The notes beneath the pieces are model-generated. The model saw nothing but the letters and a program-made list of their open reading frames with translations. It was not told where the DNA came from and did no database searches. This document shows, piece after piece, positions 46,201-57,095 of a stretch of DNA of 64,000 bases (its first letter is position 1; each line of letters begins with the position of its first letter). Made by a program: the position numbers and the translations under genes. This DNA is from Byssothecium circinans (lineage: Eukaryota; Ascomycota; Dothideomycetes; Pleosporales; Massarinaceae). Location of the stretch: positions 551,792-615,791 of the forward strand of contig ML976995.1 in assembly GCA_010015675.1 (NCBI GenBank). The letters are read 5' to 3'.

Positions 46201-48108
46201 GATGGAGGATATGTTCAGAGACACTAACCCCGGTCTTGCTAGACGCTTTCCTCTCGACTCATCTTTCGTTTTCGAAGACTTCACCGATCCCGAACTCCGT
46301 CGTATCCTAGACCTGAAGCTTAAAGATGTGGGATACAACGCCACCGACCAAGCAAAGAAGGTCGCTATGGAAACACTTCAGAGGGCGCGCAACCGACCCA
46401 ATTTTGGAAATGCCGGTGAAGTGGACATCATCCTCGACCGCGCTAAGGCGCTGCACCAAAAGCACTTGACAGCTCGTAAAGTCAAGCAGATCGACACATT
46501 CGAGGCTATTGATTTTGACCCGGAGTTTGACAGAGGTTCACGAGCTGCAACGAACCTCACACAGCTGTTCCAGGATGTAGTGGGATGCGAAGATCTCATC
46601 AAGCAGATCCAAGGCTATCAGACGACTGCAGCCAACATGAAGGCTCTGGACATGGATCCGCGGGAGCAGATACCATTTAACTTCCTCTTCAAAGGCCCAC
46701 CAGGTATGTTCACACTATGATGGGCACAGAGCGTCAGCTAACATCTGTAGGTACTGGAAAGACAACGACCGCGCAGAAGATGGGCAAAGTGTTCTACGAC
46801 ATGGGCTTCCTAAGTCAAGCAAAAGTCGTCGAGTGCTCCGCTACTGACCTCATCGGCCAATACATCGGACATACTGGCCCAAAAGTCCAAAAGCTGCTTG
46901 AGAAGGCACTCGGCAAAGTGCTTTTTATCGACGAGGCGTATCGTCTTGGTGACGGAACCGGGCACAACAGTTTCGCTACTGAAGCCATGGACGAGCTTGT
47001 GGATTGCCTGACGAAAGAGAAATATCGGTCCAAGTTCATTTGCATTCTCGCTGGATACGATAAAGACATTGATCGTCTCATGTCGATGAATCCTGGTCTG
47101 ACGAGTCGTTTCCCAGAGTCCATCATCTTCCCACACCTCGACCCAAAAACCTGTCTTACGCTTCTGGCGAAGGTGCTTGAAAATCAAGCGAAACAGGCAC
47201 CATTGAGCATCGACGTTCTTAGGACACCAACACCAGGCTTCGAACACAAGATACTGGACCTGTTCAAGAAACTGTCCAAGCTAGATTCTTGGGGCAATGC
47301 GCGCGACGTCAAGTCCATAGCTAAAGGCATATTCAACAAGCTCATTTCCAGGGCAACACCGCCGATCACGAGCTTGGTCCTCACGGAAGAGATCGTCATT
47401 CAGACTATTGAGACCACGCTGCAAGAACGCTCTCAACGCAACGAGGCAGTGGGTACGACTCGTCGCGGCGCGCGCCAGCCTTCATCTCCACTTCCGCCAC
47501 CGCAGCAGCAGAAGCCGCCAACGACACAGCCATCTCAACCTTCCACCAATACGTCTTCGAATACGAGCACCAACACGTCTACCAAGAACAATCCGCCACC
47601 AACCCAGCCCGCCGATCCCCATAAGCCCAAACCCCAAGATCCTCCTCCCAAGCCCCCTCAAGACCCCGCACCGACGGGAGAACCAGAATGGATCGACTCC
47701 CTCCTCAAAGCCAAGCGCGACCCCGGCGTCTCGGATGCAGTATGGGAACAACTCGAGCTCGACAAACACGCCGCTATCGCGCGTGAGCGCGAATACCTCG
47801 CCCTTCAGAAACAAAAGTGGGATGAAGAGCAGCGTATCGAAGCACTCCGACGCGCCGAAGAGAACGCTCTACATGAAGAGGAAAAGCGTCGGTGGGAGAA
47901 AGAAAGGATCGAAGCGGAACTTGAGCGGCGAAGACAAGAGGAGATCTTGAAGGAAGCGGAGAGGAAGCGTCAGTTGGAATTGAGGGCCCAGCAGAGGTTG
48001 AAGGAATTAGGACCTTGTCCGATGGGGTTTAGGTGGATCCGGCAGAGCGGTGGGTACAGGTGTGCAGGGGGATTGCATTGGCTTCCTGAAGCAGCTCTTG
48101 GGTTGTAG
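40282..48108 (+). CDS. SF1 helicase (ZNFX1-like) + NFX1-type finger + three CbbX/SpoVK AAA+ modules
   Basis: Exons 40282-40879, 41015-41878, 42012-43448, 43751-44087, 44137-44792, 44841-44963, 45015-45917, 45963-46703 and 46751-48108 give 2338 residues. Helicase motifs: GPPGTGKS (~485), TFTNHALDQ, VEEAGE (~745), GDHKQLRP, QHRMRPEI, YQGEESDIVIASLTRSN, NVLLSRARNA. A Cys/His NFX1-type region (about 1065-1110) and a charged coil follow. Three AAA+ domains have P-loops GNPGTGKT (~1334), GSPGTGKT (~1612) and GPPGTGKT (~1884), each with an IDEAY Walker B and an NPG...R arginine-finger region. A Pro/Asn/Thr-rich linker, a Glu/Arg-rich coiled coil (~2220-2305) and a tail with GGYRCAGG complete it. In animals and worms ZNFX1 acts in antiviral sensing and small-RNA inheritance. 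CbbX proteins remodel partner complexes. The combined role in fungi is not known to me. Eight introns; seven are phase 1. Confidence 0.9.
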
Positions 48109-48326
48109 ATTGCTGGGATGGAGGTAGGGTTTTCTTAGGTGTTTGGGAAGGTTTAGTATAAAATAAAAAATAGTTACATATGAAGTCATGAACGAACATT
48201 CCTGGCTACTGGGTCCTTGGTATCATGAACAACACGATCCCGACAACGCAAACAACAAATAAGACAAAGGAAATCAACCTCATACCTCATACACAGGATA
48301 CAATAGACGGTATCATACTAAACTCA

Positions 48327-50651
48327 TCAAACGACGATAAAACTCCGCTTCGGTCCCGCATCCAAAGCCATCATATCCTCAACCTCGGGGAACCAATACT
48401 TAAACAAAGCCTCCGCATCCTCTGGCTCCTCTTCACCTCCCTCTTTCTGGCACTCATAGCACTCGAACCTACCCACTCGCCGATACACCTCTGCATCCGT
48501 ATGCCCCTTCAACCGCTTCAGCACCAGCCCAACGATCGACGACCGGAACGTCATGCTAACAAGCACAACGACAAGTTTCTCGCCTGGGTCGATAGCATCA
48601 ATGCTACGAGGGGGCGTGACATCCGGTCTGAACTCTACGCTAACGCCATTATGCACGAGAGAGTATTCCGTAGTGGAGTCTGCGCGGAACGTGACTTCAG
48701 TTGCCATGCTCGCCGTAAGAGTGAGTTTATCTCCGCTGATAGGGGACCAGATAGGCTCTGGGGGATTTGGATTTGGGGATGAAGTGAAGGAAGCGCTGCA
48801 TGCTAGATCCATAGCCGATGTATTATCAAAGAGGATAGGCGAGCCTTCTACCGATGCCCAAGACCAGCTCGGAACATTGTTGTTGAGCGCAGGTGACGAG
48901 GGCGAGGAGGCTTTCGGGCGTCGACACTGTGCTGTTTCGCTTGGATACCAGAGTAGACCGAGGGTACTGCATGTCCATTGACCAGCAACGTATCCGGAGT
49001 CGAGAGGTCTGACGAGTGTTTTCGCCACCGCTGCAATGGCGAGCAAGCGATCTGCATCGTGTGTCAAGTCGCGGTTCGTGTACTCCGTGACGATGCTGCT
49101 CCACAGTTGCAGCGTGTCTGCGCGCTTCTTCGAAATATCTTGTCTGAAATCCGCGAGCGAGGTGGTGGAGAGTTGGGATGTGAGGCTGTCGATTCGCCTA
49201 TCGTTGCGGTTGGTGCTTTCTTCTCCGCGCGCGCTCTTGTCTACGATTCTTGCGTATTCTTGCTTGATGGAATCTGTGGTTCGCGAATCGTAGGTAGGGT
49301 CGTCGATTCGTCCGCATTCACATTGGTATGCTTCCCTGCATTCTAGGACCATCTCGCTGTCGGTGAAGTGGAGAACGCGAGGCGAGAGGAGTCGTTCAAT
49401 ATATGCCCAGGCGCGCCTCATGAGTGGAGCACGGAGGTTTGCTTCGTTGCCGTAGTTGAAGGGTAGTTCCCAGTCCTTCGTGTGTGATTCATTGAAGCGC
49501 GCTTTGAAACCATGATGAGAAGGCTGTTCGCGGACGTAAATTTTGGAAAGAGAGCCTTTGCTGTCGGTGGCTTGGATCTTAAAAGGTTTGGTGCGTGGAG
49601 GAAAGAGGCCGCGGCTTGCGTCTATTGAAGAGGTCGCAGCGATGGTGACAAAGGCATTACCGAAGATTTTGTCCGTGTTCATGGCCTCTGAAAGTTTCTC
49701 GGCTGGGTCGTCTTGCACGATGCAGAGCGCATCTATCCAGAGCCATCGGAAACCGCGTGAGCGTGTTAATAACACGGCTTCTTGGAAGGTGCGTGGTAGA
49801 GAAGCCCATGGAATACCCTTTTGGTGGGCTTGCAGTGTCTTGGTGGTTGTTTGTGGGATATTTTGGCCTGTTCCAGAAACATAGGATAGCGCGAGGTATT
49901 CTCCAATCTGGTAACAGCCCTCGTTCTCGTCGTATTCTGACTCGTGCAATCTCATAGGTTTCGAAGTATCATCGACCATAACGTCCAGTACTCTTCTCGG
50001 TAACGCTGCAGGTTTGACGTGGGGTTTGACATTCCGGCATATGGAGTGATTGGCAAGACATTGGCCTATCATACTTCGCGAGGTCTGTAATCCTGACTCT
50101 TGTAGAAATGCTTCGGTGATATGCCGTCCTTTTCCAATCGCAGAGTAAGATGAGTCGCCATCTAGCAGCGTTAGCCATATCATGCAAGATCATGCGGCCA
50201 TTAGCGATCTCTAAGCATGCATGCCATGCTGGGCTCAGTATATGACGATACGACTACACATACCCTGGTCGGTGAAGAACTCCAGCTTGAGATCCGGATA
50301 GCCTTTCTCACAATCGTGCGCATTGCTGTCACAGCACCCGTTTTTGACCTCTCTCCATCGTAACTCGACCGACAGATGATCTTGCGCCGTCTTTGCCGAA
50401 ACAAACTCGAAGGACTCCGCAATCACGTTGATATCCTTCTCTTGAACGCCCGCGAATCGATCATGATGTAGTAAAATGCCTTGAAGAAGCAATGCGCAGG
50501 ATCGACAACTACTCGATGACTTGCGCAAGCTTGGTAAAGAAGTACACACCCACTGCACCGCATTGGGCGTCTCCGGCCCTCGAGAGCCGTCGCAAACTCG
50601 CGGGCGCCTCTGTAGACCTTTGCAAGTGGTGCAACTCAACGCCATTCTCAT
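48327..50651 (-). CDS. HET-domain (heterokaryon incompatibility) protein
   Basis: Exons 50264-50651 and 48327-50161 (102-nt intron, GTATGT donor) give 740 residues. The short N-terminal cysteine-containing region (CTTCKGLQ, CRSCALLLQG) is typical of this class. The HET domain shows EYLALSYVSGTGQ, LPRTFQEAVLLTRSRGFRWL, WIDALCIVQDD and FGNAFVTIAATSSIDASRGLF. The C-terminal half contains PLMRRAWAYIERLLSPRVLHF and NNVPSWSWASVEG, standard HET-protein features. In the usual YxALSYxWG motif the Trp is replaced (YVSGTG). HET proteins trigger cell death when incompatible hyphae fuse. It converges on the helicase/AAA+ gene with only 218 bp between the stops. Allorecognition activity is family inference. 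Confidence 0.87.
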
Positions 50652-53625
50652 CGCATTCCTTGAGAGGGGCGTATTTGGATCGATTACAGGTGTCGCGCGA
50701 CGGGGAGGGGTGGGTAGGCGTTCAGAAGTGAAATACGTTAACGGTGGGGCCGACTAGACTTTTGTACGTCCACCAGTTGACCGCCGCATTCAAAGACAAA
50801 AGAATCCAGCCGCGCCTGACCAAAGTCAAGGACTTCCAGGTAAATTGTCCTAAGCGCTAGGTGGATACAACGCAAGTCTGCGGAGGGCTGACAACAAGCG
50901 TCCAGAACATATCTCTCTGCCGACGTGGAGGAGCAAAGATCTAGTCTCAACGCCCATTAGACTCCAGCTGCCTATAAACAGAGCCTGAAACACGTCTGAC
51001 CTGACTTTTTTTCGGGACACGTGCTTTGTGGCCTTTCAGCAAAGGGTAATCGTTCAAGGTTTAGCGACCGCGGGGCCCGTCTCTGGTGCTATCATATCGC
51101 TCCAAAGTCGCCCATGATGGGGCCAGTCTCGTGGCGTAAATCAGGACGGGTGACACAGGCTGATAAGTGGTTGACTTCGCATGCTGAGGCGCTATGGTAG
51201 CGAACTAGGCATTATCCCGCATATCGCCCCCGCCATGCTGTTCGCTCGAATACTTGCCGAACATGGTTGAGCTCAGAATACTGCAGAGCCGTGGCAGAAA
51301 TGAGTTTCAGGTAGGGTCGAATCATGCTTGAGTGATGTTAGGATACCAGCTCAATTCCGATTGCTGGTCGAGATGCCCAAGTGGCGCCTGGCGGCGTTGC
51401 GTGGCGGAACGCTGACAGTATCAGTATTTGACACTGAGAAGGCTTGACCGTTCGGTTCAAACGAGTTTGTCATCGCTAGCCGGCTGATTTCTGTTCCAAC
51501 TGGACATCAGTGACCCGAATCTTTGAACGTTCGTGAGTTGTGGTTGCCTGATATTCATTGAGTGCATTAAAAGAACGCTAGATGTCGTCTGACATAATCA
51601 ATCGAACTTTTCAAGACAAGTCAGAACACAAATAGCCAGCGTCGCGTACACGCGCCAATTGAACGCAAGGAGGCGGACAATTACATTGCCAGCGGGAGGA
51701 AAGGATGGGGTGGTGTTGATTGTTCGGCCACCAAAACCTGATGAAAAAGCAGTCCGAGCTTCGGCATCCCTTTCGAAATTCCGAAATAACTTTGCATAGG
51801 TGTTTAATTCGCTGTCCCAATGTGATCATGGTTTCGGGAAGAGTCTTTAGTATATTTCCTTCCCCTTTCTTCACGTTTGTTCAGCTCTGAAGGCGTCGAC
51901 GCTCGAATCTGCGTACATCAGTCTCTGAGCAGCGATCTTTTCTTGCAGTTCTTATCAATATCTCGTCGTTTCTTCTCCTTAATATACCCCACAATATAGG
52001 TTCTGAATCAGACGATCTCGCACGACATCGTATCAAACTCATAATGAAATAGGATCACGTGATTTCTCCTTCACCTTGACGTGTGGCATTATTCTTGCAC
52101 AGCAGGCGGAGCGCCGAAATTCCTGCATGTGGTTCAGGAAGCTTTGTTCTGTAGCTGGTCAAGAGATATAATGTATTCAAAGTTCGTGGCGTCCAGGCTG
52201 TCGATCTCAGTAAAACTCACCCAAGGGGTTATCAGAAATGGCAAATTCGGGGTGCATTTGGCATATTGCCCGGAAATCGCCCATGGATATGTACTTGAGT
52301 TTCGCAAAATGAACGTTATTTTCTTTTTTGAGGAATGTCTCACATGCGCAGTAACAAGGACTAGCTTCATAACACCTACACGCATGTTCCCTAGGTCGTT
52401 GTGTTGTGTCCAGGTCAAAATTGAGATCAATGCGGAACTGCGAATGCTGAAGGGCTTTCAACCACTTCCCTTTATACGTATAATGTCGATTAGCGTCTGT
52501 CGAAAGCCAGCAAGGAGGCTATGGAAACCCGAGAATGTCGTCTGCGACTCAAGCGACGTACTTCTTAGCCAAAAAGTGTTCCCGGCCCAAGAGTCGAAAC
52601 GGTCGGCAAGACTGCCACTGGTCTGTGAGAGGGAGGTGGCTGGTCCGTAATCATAGCACCTGTCCACGTCGATGCAGAGCCTTCTTTGGGGAACAAGGTC
52701 GGTACAGCGATAGCTCGTGGCTTTTTATTTCTTCGGCTTCGTAACCTGAGAGAGCTGCATGCTACCTTTACGGGTGATGCCGTGAACTGCGAGTCAAACA
52801 TTTGGATACTGTTGTCTGTCCGCAGTTTGTTGGGTATCATTTGCTCTGTCCAAGCCCTTACCCACAAGACGCGACTATACCGGAGACTTCAATCGAACCT
52901 CTGTGGTTATATCGATCAGACGTATCGATGTACCTGCATCTGCGGAATGCTATGTAGGCAGCCGCTTTTTCACTCTTGCCTTTTCTCTTTGAGACACCAC
53001 GTCAAAAATGATGTTACCATAAGCGTTTCAGCTAATAGCACAACAGTAAGAACGATGATGAACGGGCCGAGAAACCAGCATCGTCGTCTAGCCGACGATG
53101 ATGACATGTTGCGGTCGTGATATAGAAAGAAGCCCGCTTGTTACGGAGGCAGGTGTCGTAGACGGGCCGCATGTCCGGGCTAAAAAGCGCTCACGATCTT
53201 TAGGGAAATGTTAGTAACAAGGACGGGTACACGAAGGTATTGCAGGTGAAAGAAGAGGGTTCCTTGCGATGCACAAATGAGAAGGTGGAAAGCGAAGAAG
53301 CCTAGCGAAGGCGGGTCTAAGTGCACTGAATTGTTAATATAGAAAGGATGTATGTTGTCCGAGATAACGAGGCGTGACGAGGATATTGGAGGAGATTCGA
53401 AGTCACTGAGGGCTGGCACTTGGAGGTTCTCCGGTTCCGCTATTTCACTTTGGGTTAGCGGCGTAATTGCCGAGGTCGGATTGATCATCATTGATGACAG
53501 CCCTTCCGCCCTTTGATAGATGTACTCGAGATAATAGCGAAACATGGCGCGTTACGTTCTATAAATTTAGAGAGAATCTCCATCATTCTCATTACCTGTC
53601 AATTTCTCCATCCGTTCGTTACATC
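50652..53625. other. Gene-poor 3 kb upstream of HET and F-box genes
   Basis: No supported gene. Open frames of 98-189 codons (52081-52650 on +; 52134-52430 and 53180-53545 on -) have no recognised motif and overlap one another. The last, near the F-box gene start, might be a real small gene, but nothing supports it. No transposon ends, tRNA or repeats recognised. Confidence 0.45.
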
Positions 53626-55572
53626 ATGATTCATCTGCCTGACGAGCTTATCCTCCACATCATTGCACGTAAGCATCTCCAATCTCCCCTCAAAATACCC
53701 CACAACTCACCTCCCTTACCAGATCTCGAGCCTTCAGAACTCATAAACCTCCAACACGTCTCCCGTCGCTTCCTCCACCTCTCACGCGACAATAACTTAT
53801 GGAAGAAGCTATGCTTCGCGCACTCCACCAGCGAGCGACGCCGCCGCCGATTCCAACCTGACGATACTGAGATCGAGTCCCGACTCCTTGAGCTCATTCG
53901 CGCCGCTGATAACATTGCTGGAGTCTTCACAACCGCCGTTCATGATCCCAGCGCCCCGAGCACAAATGTACAAGCACAGCAAAATGCGTCAAAGCGACAA
54001 GCAGCGTTGCTGGCCAATTGGGATCCTACCTATCCCGGCGAGAAAGTGAACTTTTATCAAGAATTCATACAAAGACATGCGCCGCACTCCATACGCTGGT
54101 TCCAGAATGCCAAACACGGGCACGAAGACGATGATCTGCATCACGAAGCTACAGGTGCGGGAATATTATATCGCGATGATGGCATGGCTGATAAGCTTAT
54201 CGCGCCGCTCGATGATGGGAGTATCAGTATATGGGACGCAAGTGCTCGCGGCGAGCGACAAGGCAAGATCATTGCGAGGACGTCGATTGGACTACTCCCA
54301 AATAAAGGCTCGGATCTCGACTACGACACCCGGCTTACTCAAAGCCATACGATTATGACAGAGACGGGTGCCGTGGAATGCGTGAGTGTGGATAGTAGGC
54401 AAAAGAAGGCTTTTTTCGCCGTGCAGAATGTGCTCAATGAGGTGGATTTGAACACGCTGCAGGTGGTGTCGAGAACGCCGTACCCATTCTCTATAACTGC
54501 ACTTTCCGAGGCTAGGCATCCGACGCCGCTTACGGTAGGCACAAATTGGACGTTGCATTTGCACGATACGAGGAAGCCCCCAGCTGCACCGTCAGAAACC
54601 AAATGTGAGCTCATTGGGGGCTCTACCGTGAACTCATTCTCTCGACTTGAAACGGGTGATTTTGGCGGTCATGTTTCACTCACACAGCCTGGTCCGTTGT
54701 CAATCCTACACCTACCAATTGCTCGAGAATGGGATGGAAACGGGGAGATCTGGGTCGCAGGCCGTTTCACAAGCTTTCTAAACTTCGATCGTCGTTATTT
54801 CCCCAGGTTACGCGGGACTGTGCATTCCGGTGCTCGACTATCCTGTCTCACAACCATCCCCCACCCCTTCATCCCGCATGACTTGCGTGTCCATCGCCAC
54901 TCCGCGTCACCATCTCTGCTTCGCGAAGCCAAAGCAATGTCCGGACATACGCTCATCGCTGCAGGAGAGTACAAAGGCAAGGGCTCGCTTGAGCTTTACG
55001 GCCTTTCCGCTGAGCCAGGCCGCTCAATCAACTCATCTGATATGAGCACCACGAGGAACCATTACGCGTGCTATCAAAATAGGCAGACAGCCTCGAGCTC
55101 AAAATTATTGTCTGTTGCGGCGCACGGTACGCGTCTAGTCTTCTCAGACGGTGACGGGAATCTCAAGTGGGTGGAACGCGATGGTTCGACACCGGTGCGA
55201 CATTTTAACATCAATGATAGCACTGAACCCGGACAAAATGGTTATGTCGCTATCGAATCAGGCTGGGGCGATATAGTGCAGAAGATCATGCCCACAGTTT
55301 CTCCTTCACCATCGCTGCACCAACGTCCAGACGTACCCCTTGGCCACGATAATTTGATCATCTGGACAGGAGATGGAAAATTGGGTATAGTGGGGTTCGG
55401 GCAAGAAGACGTATTCCAGGATGCTTTAGAAGGACTTGATGGAGCGGCTGAGGAAATGGAGCACGGAGAGATGAGGAAAAGAGAGCAGGAACGGGAGTAT
55501 GGTGCTGAGATGAGGAGAGCACTTGAGCAGCAGGCGAGGGAATTGAGATGGTTGAGAGGTTATGGACTTTGA
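53626..55572 (+). CDS. F-box protein with WD-like propeller region
   Basis: A single exon encodes 648 residues from the ATG at 53626. An in-frame ATG at 53494 would add 44 residues, but the F-box begins directly after the chosen start (HLPDELILHII, then LQHVSRRFLHLSRDNNLWKKLC). The middle has repeat-like strands (DDGSISIWDASARG, AVECVSVDSRQKKAFFAVQ) suggesting a beta-propeller substrate-binding domain, and the C-terminus is a Glu/Arg-rich helix. F-box proteins join substrates to the Skp1-Cullin ubiquitin ligase. The substrate here is unknown and the WD count is uncertain. Confidence 0.8.
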   Translation: MIHLPDELILHIIARKHLQSPLKIPHNSPPLPDLEPSELINLQHVSRRFLHLSRDNNLWKKLCFAHSTSERRRRRFQPDDTEIESRLLELIRAADNIAGVFTTAVHDPSAPSTNVQAQQNASKRQAALLANWDPTYPGEKVNFYQEFIQRHAPHSIRWFQNAKHGHEDDDLHHEATGAGILYRDDGMADKLIAPLDDGSISIWDASARGERQGKIIARTSIGLLPNKGSDLDYDTRLTQSHTIMTETGAVECVSVDSRQKKAFFAVQNVLNEVDLNTLQVVSRTPYPFSITALSEARHPTPLTVGTNWTLHLHDTRKPPAAPSETKCELIGGSTVNSFSRLETGDFGGHVSLTQPGPLSILHLPIAREWDGNGEIWVAGRFTSFLNFDRRYFPRLRGTVHSGARLSCLTTIPHPFIPHDLRVHRHSASPSLLREAKAMSGHTLIAAGEYKGKGSLELYGLSAEPGRSINSSDMSTTRNHYACYQNRQTASSSKLLSVAAHGTRLVFSDGDGNLKWVERDGSTPVRHFNINDSTEPGQNGYVAIESGWGDIVQKIMPTVSPSPSLHQRPDVPLGHDNLIIWTGDGKLGIVGFGQEDVFQDALEGLDGAAEEMEHGEMRKREQEREYGAEMRRALEQQARELRWLRGYGL

Positions 55573-56217
55573 ACATGTCTACTCGGTGCCATAGCCAATC
55601 CATAAGCCATACAATAACGAAAACATAATAGTATACTCCCAAGTACTTTCTCCCGTCTTTACAGCCTCCCCCCTACCCCATCTTTGCCCCGCTGTCTCCC
55701 CTCCAACAGCTTAGCAGGCAACAACAACATCCCTCCACCAGGCGGCAGATGCACCACGGCGGTGCCCATGTTTCGTATAAATATACCATATTTGTGACGA
55801 AGGAATCATGGTGGCGTCAACGTCGAAAGTGAAGAGCGGCTGACACGAGCTGCACCCTAGAAAACGCGGGGTACACGCGTCACCACGTGCTCACCACTAT
55901 GCCCAGGTGAAAGAAATAGTATCAACACACCTTCCTTAAACCCGAAAAATCAAACCGAAAATGTCCTGAAGTGATCTAAAATAAAGTTATGCAATCCCAA
56001 AAAAAATATTGTCTGCATAATATTTAGTAAAAGCATACAAAGCACAAGAAGAAATCGAAGGAATGATACCATGGTGTGACTCAAAACAGAGCTGACCGAT
56101 CACCCTCGTATCCCCATAAGAACTATAAATACTACGCCGCCCCTCACACACCAACTACAAAGTTCGATACATTCACAAGCTCTGCTCCTCATTTCTATCT
56201 ACTCTGAACGCGCAAAG
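55573..56217. promoter_or_regulatory. Promoter region of the GNAT gene with TATA box
   Basis: 645 bp without a gene. A TATAAA lies at 56124-56129, about 90 bp before the GNAT start codon at 56218. A-rich stretches occur at about 55940-56040. Confidence 0.5.
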
Positions 56218-56961
56218 ATGGACCCCACAATCGAAACACCTCGCCTTCGACTCATCCGTCTACAAGACACATCCACCGGTTCCCAGCACCTAGACTGGTT
56301 CCACGAACTGTGGACAGACGATGCATGTACAGCAGAGAGGTATCACAGCTCCCTCTATCTTCACCATGCCCTCTTTTCCTTGCTGCTCGGCAAACTGACG
56401 CGAAACGTACATAGCCTTCATGGGAAATGCCACACGTACGAAGAAAGCCAACAGTGGATGAAAGACCACGAGGAGAAATTCCACTCTCTCACCTACGCCA
56501 TCCTTGAGAAAGTCGACGGAGAAGGTACAGAGCATGAAGAGCCAGGCAAGCTTGTGGGTAATATCGGTCTACGAGCCCAGAATTCTGGTCCTACACTGCC
56601 TCCGTTTCCTCCACCTCCATCATCATCGTCATCATCCTCTCTCCCAGAAGTGGGGGATATACCGCTCAATCTCCGCTCCCTGGGCTACGCGTTCTTCCGG
56701 TCCGCATGGGGCAAGGGCTACGCTACCGAAGCTGGAAAAGCGCTCTTGGAAGCGTATAGTGCTTCGGTAAAGGAAAAGAAAGAAGAGGGCAAAGAGTTGT
56801 TCTATGTAGAGGGGTGTTGGGGCAAGCATAATCCAGCGAGTCGGAATGTGTTGACGAAGCTTGGTTTCAAGGAGGTGGGGTGGAAGGAAGAGAAAGAAAA
56901 GGTATTTATCGGAGGGGAGTGGAGGGACCCTGGGTACTGGATATGGGGTATGTATGTATGA
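56218..56961 (+). CDS. GNAT-family N-acetyltransferase (RimJ/RimL-like)
   Basis: The preferred model is exons 56218-56339 and 56415-56961 (222 residues). The 75-nt segment 56340-56414 has GTATCA...CTGAC...TAG features, and its removal joins TAE to SLHGKCHTYEESQQWM, as expected for the family. It is a multiple of three with no stop, so an unspliced 247-residue form is also possible. The start MDPTIETPRLRLIRLQ is the usual beta-1 of this class. Acetyl-CoA-binding features are LGYAFFRSAWGKGYATEAG (the GKGYATE turn) and NPASRNVLTKLGFKEVG. A Pro/Ser-rich insert splits the core. Substrate unknown. Confidence 0.85.
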   Translation: MDPTIETPRLRLIRLQDTSTGSQHLDWFHELWTDDACTAERYHSSLYLHHALFSLLLGKLTRNVHSLHGKCHTYEESQQWMKDHEEKFHSLTYAILEKVDGEGTEHEEPGKLVGNIGLRAQNSGPTLPPFPPPPSSSSSSSLPEVGDIPLNLRSLGYAFFRSAWGKGYATEAGKALLEAYSASVKEKKEEGKELFYVEGCWGKHNPASRNVLTKLGFKEVGWKEEKEKVFIGGEWRDPGYWIWGMYV

Positions 56962-57095
56962 GGCTTAGGAAACTTGATGGTATTATGATGTGTAATAATG
57001 AGTATACCTAAAATTGCGCTGTTGCGCGTATGCGTCCATCCAACTGTAGTTGTACTCCGGGGTATACGTTGTCTTCCTGTACGCAAGAAATCCAA

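Noticed and set aside
52081..52650. 189-codon open frame in the 3 kb gap
   Set aside because: Overlaps open frames on the other strand, no motif, no splice or promoter support.
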